Shown here one piece after another: positions 16,725 to 25,700 of a stretch of 64,000 nucleotides of DNA (position 1 is its first letter; every line of letters starts with the position of its first letter). This stretch comes from Deltaproteobacteria bacterium (lineage in GTDB: Bacteria; Myxococcota; Myxococcia; Myxococcales; SZAS-1). The position numbers were made by a program, and so were the translations under genes. The notes under the pieces are model-generated. The model was given only the letters and a program-made list of their open reading frames with translations. It made no database searches and was not told where the DNA came from. The stretch spans positions 1-64,000 of the forward strand of contig JAFEBB010000001.1 in NCBI GenBank assembly GCA_018266075.1. The letters run 5' to 3'.

Positions 16725-17213
16725 ATGCGAATTCCAAAGTACGAGCGCGGCAGCGTGGTGCTCTTCGTGGTGATCGTGCTCGCCGTGCTGCTGGTGATCG
16801 GCGTGGCGGCGCTCGAGTTCACCCGGCGTGACCTGGGCACGGCGCGCGTGTTCGAGCAGGAGTCGAACGTGCAGCGGTGCGGCAACGCGGCCCGCAACTG
16901 GATCGTGGCGCAGTACCGCATCAACAGCGGCCAGGGCGTGCCCCCGGGCTCCGTGCTGTCGGTCTCGCTCGACGGCGACGGCGGCCCCGACTCGGTGGTG
17001 CTGGTGGCCGGCGGCCACTACTCGGGCACCGTCGACGCCAACCCGCAGCTCCCGCCCGGCAACCTCGGCGGCGTGGCGGTGGGCGCGCAGAACATCACCA
17101 ACCGGATCCAGAGCGGGCAGGGTCTGGGCGGCGGCGTCTTCACTGCGGTGTGCAAGGACGGCATCGCGCAGCGCCAGTACGAAATCGAATTTGCCTTCCA
17201 GGCGAAGAACTAA
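16725..17213 (+). CDS. PilX-like minor pilin, pilus cluster 2
   Basis: The 162-residue product starts at ATG 16725 with the leader MRIPKYERGSVVLFVVIVLAV written as ERGS followed by a hydrophobic helix. As in other PilX proteins there is no GFTLIE motif. The remaining domain is small and contains DGDGGPD, an acidic turn, and two Cys. It lies between the pilW-like and pilY1-like genes with gaps of 11 and 15 bp. Confidence 0.75.
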   Translation: MRIPKYERGSVVLFVVIVLAVLLVIGVAALEFTRRDLGTARVFEQESNVQRCGNAARNWIVAQYRINSGQGVPPGSVLSVSLDGDGGPDSVVLVAGGHYSGTVDANPQLPPGNLGGVAVGAQNITNRIQSGQGLGGGVFTAVCKDGIAQRQYEIEFAFQAKN

Positions 17214-17228
17214 GGAACGGGGCAAGCC

Positions 17229-20200
17229 ATGCGACTGACCACCTATCGCCGTCCGCTGGGCCTGTTGCTCCTCCTGGGGTTGCTCGTGACCGCCGCGAGC
17301 GCGAGCGACGCCGCCTCACCGGCCGCATGCCGCACCATCGCGAGCTCGTACGCGAGCGACATCCTCGCGCCCAACTTCGGCGGTGACGAGTCGTTCTTCA
17401 CCAGGCCGAAGATGGCGCCGAACATCATTTTCCTCATCGGCAACAACACCACGATGCAGAACTACCCCGTCAACATCCCCGACGGCGATGGCACCGTCGG
17501 CTGCAGCGATCCGGCCATCAACGGCATCTTCAACGCGGCCACCGACGGGCTCACCAACTACGACGGCAACTTCCCTCACGAGTTCGACCCCAACAAGTTC
17601 TACCTGACCTGGGCCGACCGCACCCCCTGGGACGGCAACGGCGGCGAGAGCGGCAAGGGCCTGCACAACGACTTCCAGGACTGGAACAGCTGGGACGTCC
17701 ACGGCGTCTGCGGCGACACCGACGATGGCAACGGCAGCCAGCTCAACAGCTGGGCGAGCATCGGCGGCTACAACGGCGCCACTGCTACCAACTGCACCAA
17801 CTGCCTCAACAGCGTGGGCTGGTACCGCGCCAAGTCGGCGGGCGGCGGCCACCACTACTACTACGTGGTCGACGGCCAGTTCCTGAACAAGTTCCCGCCC
17901 AAGTTCGCCATCGCCCGCAAGGTCGGAGAGGACGTGGTCACCGCGGCCACGGGCGTGCGCATCGGCATCGCCACCCTCACCACCAACCCCGAGTACTTCG
18001 ACCCCGCGCACTTCGAGTACGACCAGGGCGGCTCCAAGCTCGCCCCCACCTGCGACAAGACCCTCTCCGGCACCGACCTGAGCAACGGCGAGCGCCACGA
18101 CCTCACCGACAAGCTCAAGCACATCAACTTCGACCAGGGCCAGCACGGCCTCGGCGAGGCGCTCTTCAGCATCGGCGGCTACTTCTCGAAGCAGTCCGAC
18201 TGGAAGGGCTGGTTCGACAACATCAGCTCGGGGAGCTTCCCGTCGCACTACCCGGGCAGCAGCAGCTGGAATGACGGCACGCACATGTGGGGCAACGGCC
18301 CTGCCGCCAACCCTCAAGTCTACGAGGACACCCACGCTGGCAAGGGCTCGGTCTGCGCGCCCTGCCAGGAAAGCTCGGTCATCGTCATCTCCGACTCCAC
18401 GCCGGATGCCGACAACTCGGTGCCCGTGACCATCATGGACCACATGGCGGGCGTGGACGTCCAGGCGGGCAGCAACCCGCCAGGCGGCGTGAACACCTGC
18501 GTGGACTACTGCGGCGGCATCGGCAACGCGGGCTGTGTGAGCACCTGCGACACCGGCCTGGCGCCCCAGGGTCCGGACTCCAAGAACAAGAACTTCATGG
18601 ACGACGTGGCCTACTTCCTGGCGCACCAGGACCTGCGCTCGGACATGACCGGCCAGCAGAACGTGCACACCTACACCATCGGCTTCGGCACTGGCCTCGA
18701 CCCGATGATGCAGGGCATGGCCGAGGCCGGCCAGGGCAAGTTCTACAGCTCCAACAGCACCGCCTCGCTCGAGGCGGCCATCTTCCAGGCCATCGCCGAC
18801 ATCAGCAACCGGTCGACCTCGGGCTCCACGGCGTCCATCAACAACATCGAGGCGGGCGGCGCGGCCACGGCGTACGTGCCGCGCTTCCACCCGGTGAACG
18901 GCACGGCGTTCTGGCCGGGCACCATCGAGGCGTACCTGCTCTACAACGAGCTCACCGTGCACTGCACCCCGCACGGCACCGGCGACATCGACAACGACGG
19001 CACGTGCACGGGCGTCTACCTCATCGACAAGAACAACATTCGCATCGCCGCCGACGTGGCGGGCGTGATCAACCCCATGGAGCCTGGCCTCTACTACGAG
19101 GTCAACAGCTCGGGCGCGCTCACCTCGACACTTGCCGTTCCGATGTGGGACGCGGCCAAGAAGCTCGGCGCGCGCGATCCCGCCAAGCGCCAGATCTTCA
19201 CGGTGACCGACTCCGACGGGAACGGCAACATCACCTCGGCCGACGCCCTGATCCAGTTCAAGCCGTCGAACGCGGCCACGCTGCTCCCGTACCTGAACAT
19301 CACCGGCGACGCGACGTTCTGCGCCCAGTTCGCGATCACCTCGAACATCCCCGCCATCGCCACGGACACCTCGTTCGTGACGTGCGCCCAGGAGCTCATC
19401 AAGTACGTGATGGGCTACGACGTGCTCAACGTGGAGCACCTCGGCTCGAACTGGGACACGAAGGCGCGCGGCTCGTTCTCGGCCAGCTGGACGGGTGAGG
19501 ACATGATCCTGGGCGACGTCTTCCACTCCTCGCCCATCAAGGTGAGCCTGCCCACCAACGAGGGCCTGTGCCGCTCGGGAGCGAGCTCGCAGTGCGTGAG
19601 CACCCTCTTCGCCGGCCCCACCCCGCTCTCCTTCAGCGCCGGCAAGGACGCCTACCAGCAGTGGCAGAACGCGGCGATCGCCAACCAGCAGTCCGACGTG
19701 ATCGTGGTGGGCGCCAACGACGGCATGGTGCACGTCTTCAAGGCCGACTGCTGGGTGAACGGCTCCGACCCCAACTCGGTGATCCAGACCTCGAGCTACA
19801 TGTCGCCCCTCACCGGCGTCGGCGGCGAGGTCAACTGCACCAACAGCTCCACCGTCTTCCAGCAGCCCGGCGACGAGCTCTTCGCCTTCATCCCGCCGGA
19901 CATGCTCCCCAAGCTCAAGTACCTGGTGGGCAGCACCCACTACCCGTTCGTCGACGGTAACCCCATGGTGCGAGACATCTGGGTGAACGGCGTGCAGACG
20001 GACAACAGCGTCAACACCGGCAGCCGCACCGCCACCAAGCAGCCCGGCCAGTACCGCACGGTGGCCATCATCGGCGAGCGCGGCGGCGGCACCCACTACT
20101 TCGCCCTCGACCTCACCGATCCGCTCGCCGGCGCCGAGAACCGTGGCTCCTCGGGCGGCGTGGGAATGAAGACCGCATCGGGTGCGAGCCGCTTCCTGTG

Positions 20201-21977
20201 GATGTACCCGCCCATTGGCAGCACCCAGGAGATCGCCTTCGGCCAGACCTGGAACGACTACCTCCCGGATCCGCCGCCCATCGGGCCCATCCGCCTGAAG
20301 ACCACCGACGCGGTGGGCCAGGGTGCGGTGAGCTACGCCGGCGGCCGCTTCCGCGAGGACTGGGTGGCGTTCCTCACCGGCGGCTATGACCCCACGGGCA
20401 TCCGCGGCCGCGGCATCTTCATGGTCGACGCCTGGACGGGCCAGGAGCTCTTCGAGGCCTCGGAGTCGCCGGTGGCCACCAACGGCACCGCGGTGACCCA
20501 GTCGAACAGCAACCTGGACTACCCGTTCCCGGCCATGGCCAGCGTGTTCAACTGGGGCAACCAGGCCATCCAGGCCACCGTCCCGGACAACGTGGACTTC
20601 TTCGACACGGCCACCGCCGGCGACCTCGGCGGCCAGCTCTGGACCCTGCGCTTCTACGACCCCGACCCGAACAACTGGGCGGTGGCGCGCGCCTTCCAGC
20701 AGTCGAAGGACGACGGCAGCACCGAGTACAACCGCTACCCGATCTTCAACATGCCGCAGAACGTGAAGACGCCCGGTGGCTACCTGCGCACGGTCTTCGG
20801 CAGCGGCGACCGCCAGCACCTCCGCGACCAGAGCGTGGGCAACTGCGGCTTCGGCAACCTCAAGGCCTGCGTGCAGTCGCAGTGCGACGTGGTCGTGAAC
20901 CAGTCGCTCACGTTGGGCAGCGACACCCTCAACGCCAGCTACTCGTACCACAACGGCGTGCGCACCTCGGACTCGTACACCCTCGCCGGCACCAACGCCG
21001 ACGACTGCTCGGCGCTCAATGAGGACGCGCCCATCGTCAACATCGCCAACTGCCCGGGCAGCGGCCCCTACCAGGACGCCGGCCCGTACTCGGGCCTCGA
21101 CTGCTCCAGCGACAGCGCCAACGGCTTCGGCTGGATCACCGACGGCGGCGGCTGCACCGTGAACCCGGGCTACGGCTCGGACTTCAGCAACACCTACAAC
21201 CCGCCGAGCCTCACCGCGAGCACCTACCCCCTGCGCAACCGCTTCGTCTCGCTGCGCACCTTCGACAGCTCGCGGCCCGCCTTCGTGAACTCCGCCCAGG
21301 CGACCACGTACGACAACAACCGCCTCGAGGACTACGGCTCCAACCCGCTCGCGGTGATCGACGTGAACTCCTACCTCTACGGTGACGGCGGCGGCGTGCT
21401 CGAGTCGAGCCCGGGGTGGGTGTTGCCGTACCCGGTGTACGACGAGCGCGGCAGCGGCAACCCGGTGGTGGTCGACGACTGCGTGTTCTGGAACACGGTG
21501 CAGGGCGGCGTGTACTGCGTGCACGACTCCGACTGCTGCCCCAACCTCCCGGACGGCGGCGCCGACGGCACCTGCGCCTCGGCGACGTGCAACACGACCA
21601 CCAACGAGTGCAACAGCACCAGCGTGTGCTCGGCGATCGGCAGCTCGTCGCAGTTCAGCTACACCGCCAACATCGTCTCGGGCTCGGCGGGTTGCGGCCT
21701 GGCGTTCAACACGTCGCTGTCGGACGGTGGCACCTCGCAGATCCGCCGCGTGGCCTGCACCCAGAACTGCGGCGACATCCCGCCGCCGCCGCCCACGCCG
21801 GTGGTGGTGATCGACGCCAACGGCATGGTGCGCAACATCCTGGTGAGCCCCACGGGCGCCACCGTGTCGACCATGCAGGTGGACCAGCCGGACGATCCGG
21901 TCAAGCGCCTCTACCAGGTGCTCACGCCGGAGAACGGCCACGAGTGCCGTCACCTGGACGGCGGCGTCTGCTACTAG
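17229..21977 (+). CDS. pilY1: PilY1-like pilus tip adhesin, pilus cluster 2
   Basis: The 1582-residue product has a signal peptide (cleavage near ASA|SDA). It has a von Willebrand A-like domain (about 60-540) and a C-terminal PilC/PilY1 beta-propeller marked by DELFAFIPPDMLPKLKYL and DIWVNG. Residues 661-672 (DSDGNGNITSAD) form a classic EF-hand-type calcium loop. The C-terminal 150 residues are Cys-rich (for example HDSDCCPN...DGTC). The MIDAS position that normally reads DxSxS is GNNTT at residues 71-75, so the metal-site Asp and first Ser are absent. PilY1 acts at the pilus tip in adhesion and surface sensing. Confidence 0.9.
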   Translation: MRLTTYRRPLGLLLLLGLLVTAASASDAASPAACRTIASSYASDILAPNFGGDESFFTRPKMAPNIIFLIGNNTTMQNYPVNIPDGDGTVGCSDPAINGIFNAATDGLTNYDGNFPHEFDPNKFYLTWADRTPWDGNGGESGKGLHNDFQDWNSWDVHGVCGDTDDGNGSQLNSWASIGGYNGATATNCTNCLNSVGWYRAKSAGGGHHYYYVVDGQFLNKFPPKFAIARKVGEDVVTAATGVRIGIATLTTNPEYFDPAHFEYDQGGSKLAPTCDKTLSGTDLSNGERHDLTDKLKHINFDQGQHGLGEALFSIGGYFSKQSDWKGWFDNISSGSFPSHYPGSSSWNDGTHMWGNGPAANPQVYEDTHAGKGSVCAPCQESSVIVISDSTPDADNSVPVTIMDHMAGVDVQAGSNPPGGVNTCVDYCGGIGNAGCVSTCDTGLAPQGPDSKNKNFMDDVAYFLAHQDLRSDMTGQQNVHTYTIGFGTGLDPMMQGMAEAGQGKFYSSNSTASLEAAIFQAIADISNRSTSGSTASINNIEAGGAATAYVPRFHPVNGTAFWPGTIEAYLLYNELTVHCTPHGTGDIDNDGTCTGVYLIDKNNIRIAADVAGVINPMEPGLYYEVNSSGALTSTLAVPMWDAAKKLGARDPAKRQIFTVTDSDGNGNITSADALIQFKPSNAATLLPYLNITGDATFCAQFAITSNIPAIATDTSFVTCAQELIKYVMGYDVLNVEHLGSNWDTKARGSFSASWTGEDMILGDVFHSSPIKVSLPTNEGLCRSGASSQCVSTLFAGPTPLSFSAGKDAYQQWQNAAIANQQSDVIVVGANDGMVHVFKADCWVNGSDPNSVIQTSSYMSPLTGVGGEVNCTNSSTVFQQPGDELFAFIPPDMLPKLKYLVGSTHYPFVDGNPMVRDIWVNGVQTDNSVNTGSRTATKQPGQYRTVAIIGERGGGTHYFALDLTDPLAGAENRGSSGGVGMKTASGASRFLWMYPPIGSTQEIAFGQTWNDYLPDPPPIGPIRLKTTDAVGQGAVSYAGGRFREDWVAFLTGGYDPTGIRGRGIFMVDAWTGQELFEASESPVATNGTAVTQSNSNLDYPFPAMASVFNWGNQAIQATVPDNVDFFDTATAGDLGGQLWTLRFYDPDPNNWAVARAFQQSKDDGSTEYNRYPIFNMPQNVKTPGGYLRTVFGSGDRQHLRDQSVGNCGFGNLKACVQSQCDVVVNQSLTLGSDTLNASYSYHNGVRTSDSYTLAGTNADDCSALNEDAPIVNIANCPGSGPYQDAGPYSGLDCSSDSANGFGWITDGGGCTVNPGYGSDFSNTYNPPSLTASTYPLRNRFVSLRTFDSSRPAFVNSAQATTYDNNRLEDYGSNPLAVIDVNSYLYGDGGGVLESSPGWVLPYPVYDERGSGNPVVVDDCVFWNTVQGGVYCVHDSDCCPNLPDGGADGTCASATCNTTTNECNSTSVCSAIGSSSQFSYTANIVSGSAGCGLAFNTSLSDGGTSQIRRVACTQNCGDIPPPPPTPVVVIDANGMVRNILVSPTGATVSTMQVDQPDDPVKRLYQVLTPENGHECRHLDGGVCY

Positions 21978-21995
21978 CCCAGGTCTGAAAGCACG

Positions 21996-22038
21996 CGACG
22001 CGCGGCGCCCGCGGGGGCTCGCCGCGCGTCGTCTTCTT
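21996..22038 (+). terminator. rho-independent terminator after pilus cluster 2
   Basis: A 12-bp perfect GC-rich stem (21996-22007 paired with 22020-22031) with a 12-nt loop is followed by TCTTCTT. It lies 18 bp after the pilY1 stop, as expected for the end of this operon. Confidence 0.7.
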
Positions 22039-22130
22039 GGGGCCCCTCCAGACGCTGCCCGCGGAGGCGCGACTGAAGGCCGCCCCGGCCCTTGGACGCC
22101 GGTCACGAAGAGGGTCTCGGGCGCGCCACC

Positions 22131-23342
22131 TCAGGACAGCAGGTACTTGCGAACTTCCGGGTTGTTGAATCGCCAGAGCACATTGTCGATGAAGTAGTGG
22201 TGCACGTTGATGAAGACTTGAGCGCAGACGAAGAAGAACGCGACACCCACGGTTTCCTTCGCGTGAGAGAACCGGTCCACAGCGTTCGGAATGAAGGTGA
22301 AGAACGCGTACCCGGCGATCAACAGGCCAGCGATCATCGCGCCGCCCTTCAGGGCTGCGCCGCGAGGCGCGAGGTCTCGGCTCCGCGATCTCTCGAGCTT
22401 GAGGACGAATGGCAGGTACTGCAAAGAGTGAAACATCGGGACCAGATAAACGTAGAACTCCTGCTGCTTGAATACCGGGAACCACCACAGGTACATCGCC
22501 ACGTAGGGCACAAGGAAGTTGAGCCCCGGCCGTCGCTTCCCCTGCCTATAGATCGGCCACAACACGCGGACCCCAACCCCCAGCAGCGAGATCAACAGCA
22601 GGCCGAGGGTCGCGATGAAGATCACGGGCGGCAAGCCGAGGTGAAAGTAGGGCAGCCCGAAGAAGCTGGCGGCATCGATGTCGGCGTTGGTCCAGGAAAA
22701 GGTGAGCCACCAAAGCAGGAAGAGGTTCGCCTTCAGCCAACGACGCTGGCCGCTATCGACCTTGATCTCGTCGAACGCCGCATAGACCATCATGCAGCCG
22801 TAGACCTGCTTCGTGTAGTGCCAGCCCACGGTCAGCAACATGAAATTGATGAGTAGGCTGAGCAACTCGGTTGCCATGTTGAACGTGAGGCCGAAGTGGG
22901 TGTGAAGCCCGACGACTTCGAAGAATGAATTGCACGCGCTGATGAACGTGCTGGAGCTGGTCGGTCGTGCGCCCAGGAACCACGCCCAGGTCATGACGGC
23001 CAGCAGCAGGCATGGCACCGCGAGCAGTTGGAACCAATGGCCGAAGATGAACGCCCAGCCCTTGCGGTACGCCAACGCATACGACGCCATGAAGTGCGGG
23101 GAATTGATGAAGAGCGCCAGGATCGCCGCGAGTGCCGCGACGGTCTCGAACCGGACTTCGTAGCCGTTCCCGTGCGAGCGCGTCAGCGCGAACATCAACG
23201 CCCAGACCACGATGCTCGCGCCGCCCAAGAGCCAGAAGTCGAGGGCCCGGGAGGTGAGCCCCCTCGTGGAAGGCGCAGCGGACGCTACTTTCGACTTCGA
23301 CTTCACGTCACTCTCGGAGCAGCGCTCTGGCTCAGCGAACAA
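22131..23342 (-). CDS. polytopic membrane protein, relative of the 11972-13012 product
   Basis: The product is up to 403 residues. The start is uncertain: TTG at 23342 has GGAAG upstream, while GTG at 23306 is also possible. It has about nine hydrophobic segments. Motifs parallel those of the protein at 11972-13012: NSPHFMASYALAY, GWHYTKQVYG, MFHSLQYLP and NVHHYFIDNVLWR, with histidines at the same relative places. No characterised family is recognised. It faces cluster 2 tail-to-tail and is not obviously in an operon with the genes behind it. Confidence 0.75.
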   Translation of the reverse strand: MFAEPERCSESDVKSKSKVASAAPSTRGLTSRALDFWLLGGASIVVWALMFALTRSHGNGYEVRFETVAALAAILALFINSPHFMASYALAYRKGWAFIFGHWFQLLAVPCLLLAVMTWAWFLGARPTSSSTFISACNSFFEVVGLHTHFGLTFNMATELLSLLINFMLLTVGWHYTKQVYGCMMVYAAFDEIKVDSGQRRWLKANLFLLWWLTFSWTNADIDAASFFGLPYFHLGLPPVIFIATLGLLLISLLGVGVRVLWPIYRQGKRRPGLNFLVPYVAMYLWWFPVFKQQEFYVYLVPMFHSLQYLPFVLKLERSRSRDLAPRGAALKGGAMIAGLLIAGYAFFTFIPNAVDRFSHAKETVGVAFFFVCAQVFINVHHYFIDNVLWRFNNPEVRKYLLS

Positions 23343-23469
23343 AGCTTCCGGGGGGGCACTCGTCCCTCCCCCGAGCCATGCGGGATGCGGTGACCCTATC
23401 GCGGGGAGGAAGCTCGTCCAAGCCGGAGGCGGAGCTCCGAATCCAACCCGAAGAGGTGGAACCCGCCGG

Positions 23470-23859
23470 TCATGCCGCGTGCTTGAGCCCCAGCGCGCGC
23501 AGCTCCCGGCTCGCCGCGCCGTGCGCCACCGCCACCTCGGGCGAGCCCTGGAGCGCCTGGGTGTAGAGCGGCCCGAACGCAGGGTCTTGGCCCCAGAGGA
23601 GCCGCGTCACCGCCTGGAGCGCAGCCTCGAGCCGCGCAGGCTCCTCCACGTGATCGAGCGCGTCGTCGAGCTCGGCCACGGCGCCGGTGAGCGGCTTGAG
23701 CCACGCGAAGAGCGGATCGTCCTGGTACAGCGCCAACCGCTCATAGGGCGACCGCTTCGCGCCGAAGAGCTTGGCGTGGCCCCGCTCGGTGGAGGCCAGG
23801 AGCTCCCGGTGCAGCTCGCGGAGGGCGTGCGTCAGGCGGTTGGCGGTCGTGGTGTTCAT
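23470..23859 (-). CDS. hypothetical protein, 129 residues
   Basis: The product is soluble, mostly helical by composition, with several Leu/Ala/Glu heptad-like stretches and no signal peptide, cysteines or membrane segment. It starts at ATG 23859 and lies 45 bp behind the DUF488 gene on the same strand, so the two may be cotranscribed. I do not recognise a family; confidence that it is a gene comes from codon bias and the clean start. Confidence 0.6.
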   Translation of the reverse strand: MNTTTANRLTHALRELHRELLASTERGHAKLFGAKRSPYERLALYQDDPLFAWLKPLTGAVAELDDALDHVEEPARLEAALQAVTRLLWGQDPAFGPLYTQALQGSPEVAVAHGAASRELRALGLKHAA

Positions 23860-23904
23860 GGCAGGCTCCGAAGAGCGCCCAACGTAGCCACGCGACGCGA
23901 CCCG

Positions 23905-24282
23905 TCAATGACGGCCGCGGGCCCCTTCGACCAGCTCCGCCAGCAGGGTGCGGTGGCAGGCCTGCGGGAGGATGCAGTCCTTGCTGCAGAGCAGGGTCAC
24001 GCTCTCGCCGCGGTCGAGCCGCGCGGCGAGCTCGGCGATGCGCGACCGCTGGCCCGCCATCTCGGCGAGGTAGCGCTCGCGGTAGGCGTCGAGGGTGATG
24101 GGCCCCTCGCCCTTTCCGTGGAAGGCCGCGAGGAGCTCCGGGCTCGGCCCCAGCTCCTTCATCCACACGTCCCAGGTCTCCTTCGACTTCGGGAGCGCGC
24201 GCGGACGGAAGCGGCACACGAGCACGCGCAGCCCGTCGTCGGGCTGGGCCGGATCGCACCAGCGGCGGGTTCGCAGCGGCAT
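23905..24282 (-). CDS. DUF488 family protein
   Basis: From ATG 24282 the product has 125 residues. The DUF488 signatures are clear: VCRFRPRALPKS at the N-terminus, WDVWMKELGPSPEL, AFHGKG, RYLAEM, and a C-terminal LLCSKDCILPQACHRTLL with conserved Cys and His. The family (YeaO-like) is uncharacterised biochemically. The gene is divergent from a cytochrome-like gene, with about 90 bp between the two preferred starts. Confidence 0.85.
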   Translation of the reverse strand: MPLRTRRWCDPAQPDDGLRVLVCRFRPRALPKSKETWDVWMKELGPSPELLAAFHGKGEGPITLDAYRERYLAEMAGQRSRIAELAARLDRGESVTLLCSKDCILPQACHRTLLAELVEGARGRH

Positions 24283-24370
24283 GGCAGAAGTATGCCGGCC
24301 TGTGGACGATGCCGCTCGATGCGGGCCGGTCGGCTGGCCGCTCCGCGGGCGCGTGCCTACCTTCGGCCGC

Positions 24371-24952
24371 GTGGGCCCTCGCGCGTCCAGAGGCGGACTC
24401 CGCGCGCGCATCGGCGCGGACCTGCGGGCCACGGCGATCGTGGGCACGCTCGGCGTGGCTGCGGCCATCGTCCTGGCGCGCGCCAGCAACGCGCCCCTGG
24501 TGCCCCGCACCGACGGCGAGTTCGTGGCCACCGAGGCCGACTTCCGGGACTACCCGAGCTGGCCGCGCGTCGAGCTCCGCGGCGGCGGAAACTGGGACCG
24601 AACCCTCTACGCGCGCGTGCCCGCGGGCGCGCGCGCGCCCTACCCGCCCGGAACCGTCTTCGTGAAGGAGCTCCGCGATCCTCGCGCGCCAGGCGGCCGG
24701 GACATCGACGCCATGGTCAAGCGCGGCGGCGCCTTCGGCCAGGGCCCGACCGACGCGCCGGGCTGGGAGTGGTTCGGCCTGCGCCGCGACGGCGAGAAGG
24801 TCTCCATCGTCTGGCGCGGCGTGCGGGCGCCGACCGGCTCGAGCGGCTACTCGGGCAGCAGCGGCGTGACCTGCACAGGCTGCCACGCGGCCGCGCGCGA
24901 TGCGGACTTCGTCCGCGGAAGCGTTCCGCCCGGACTCCAGGCCGCGCACTGA
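24371..24952 (+). CDS. membrane-anchored cytochrome P460-like haem protein
   Basis: From GTG 24371 the product has 193 residues: an N-terminal hydrophobic segment (about 19-37), then a domain with FRDYPSW, the GTVFVKEL strand and a C-terminal CTGCH haem-c motif (about 172-176). That domain order is typical of cytochrome P460-type proteins, periplasmic mono-haem proteins of varied function. An in-frame ATG at 24281 would add a Pro/Arg-rich leader and run into the divergent DUF488 start, so it was not chosen. The substrate is unknown. Confidence 0.65.
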   Translation: MGPRASRGGLRARIGADLRATAIVGTLGVAAAIVLARASNAPLVPRTDGEFVATEADFRDYPSWPRVELRGGGNWDRTLYARVPAGARAPYPPGTVFVKELRDPRAPGGRDIDAMVKRGGAFGQGPTDAPGWEWFGLRRDGEKVSIVWRGVRAPTGSSGYSGSSGVTCTGCHAAARDADFVRGSVPPGLQAAH

Positions 24953-25085
24953 GCGAGCTTCAAACCCCGCCGGTCCCCAGCCGGCGCAGCGGGCGGGCTC
25001 GGAAGCAGGGTCTTGAAACGGGTTCTACGGCCTCTCATGAGATGGCCCTCACGCAAGCGATTCACCAGCGCAGTACATTCCGCGC

Positions 25086-25688
25086 ATGGCTGACTCCTCG
25101 ACGCTGGTTGGCGTGCTGGCTCTCGCGATCGTGTCCGCGTCGCCGGCCCCTGCTCTCGAGCGTCTCGACTCGCTCGCTGAAGATCTCTTCGACCAGGCGC
25201 GCGCCGGAGATTGGACGCGCGCGCAGAAGAGCTTCGAGCGGCTGCAGCAGGAGTGCGCCCAGCCGTCCTCGTCGCCGATGTGCAGGGAGGCTGCGGGCAC
25301 GAAAGCGCTCGCGGACCTCGAGGCCTCGCTTCGGGCCCGCCAGCCCCAGCAGGTCATGCGGAGCGCGAACCGCTTCACCGAGCTGCTGGTCCCGGCCATC
25401 GACAAGGCGAGCGGCAGCAACGGCGTGGCCGCGCTCGACCCGGCCGTGCGCCAGCTGATCATCGATGCGCACGACGCCGCCGCGACCCACCAGGACATCC
25501 AGAACCTGAGCACCTTGACCGATCAGCTCCGCTGCACGCCCAAGTCGGTCGAGCGCTTCCGAAAGCGCCTCGCCGAGGTGCAGCGCGCTGCGGCGGCAGG
25601 CGACGTCGCGCCCGATCGTCTCCGAGCGCTCGACGAGGGTGTGGACGAGCTCGAAGCCGCTTGCGCACCCAAGACCGGCGTCCGTTAA
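25086..25688 (+). CDS. secreted hypothetical protein, helical
   Basis: The 200-residue product has a short signal peptide (cleavage near APA|LE at about 23). The mature region is predicted helical, with two Cys near 56 and 65 and two more towards the C-terminus. No family is recognised. It is 12 bp upstream of the DUF347 membrane protein gene, so the two probably form an operon. Confidence 0.65.
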   Translation: MADSSTLVGVLALAIVSASPAPALERLDSLAEDLFDQARAGDWTRAQKSFERLQQECAQPSSSPMCREAAGTKALADLEASLRARQPQQVMRSANRFTELLVPAIDKASGSNGVAALDPAVRQLIIDAHDAAATHQDIQNLSTLTDQLRCTPKSVERFRKRLAEVQRAAAAGDVAPDRLRALDEGVDELEAACAPKTGVR

Positions 25689-25700
25689 GGGTCCCTTCGC

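Noticed and set aside
17316-22106. A 1596-residue minus-strand open frame opposite pilY1 of cluster 2
   Set aside because: Same artefact; it even runs through the terminator after the real gene.
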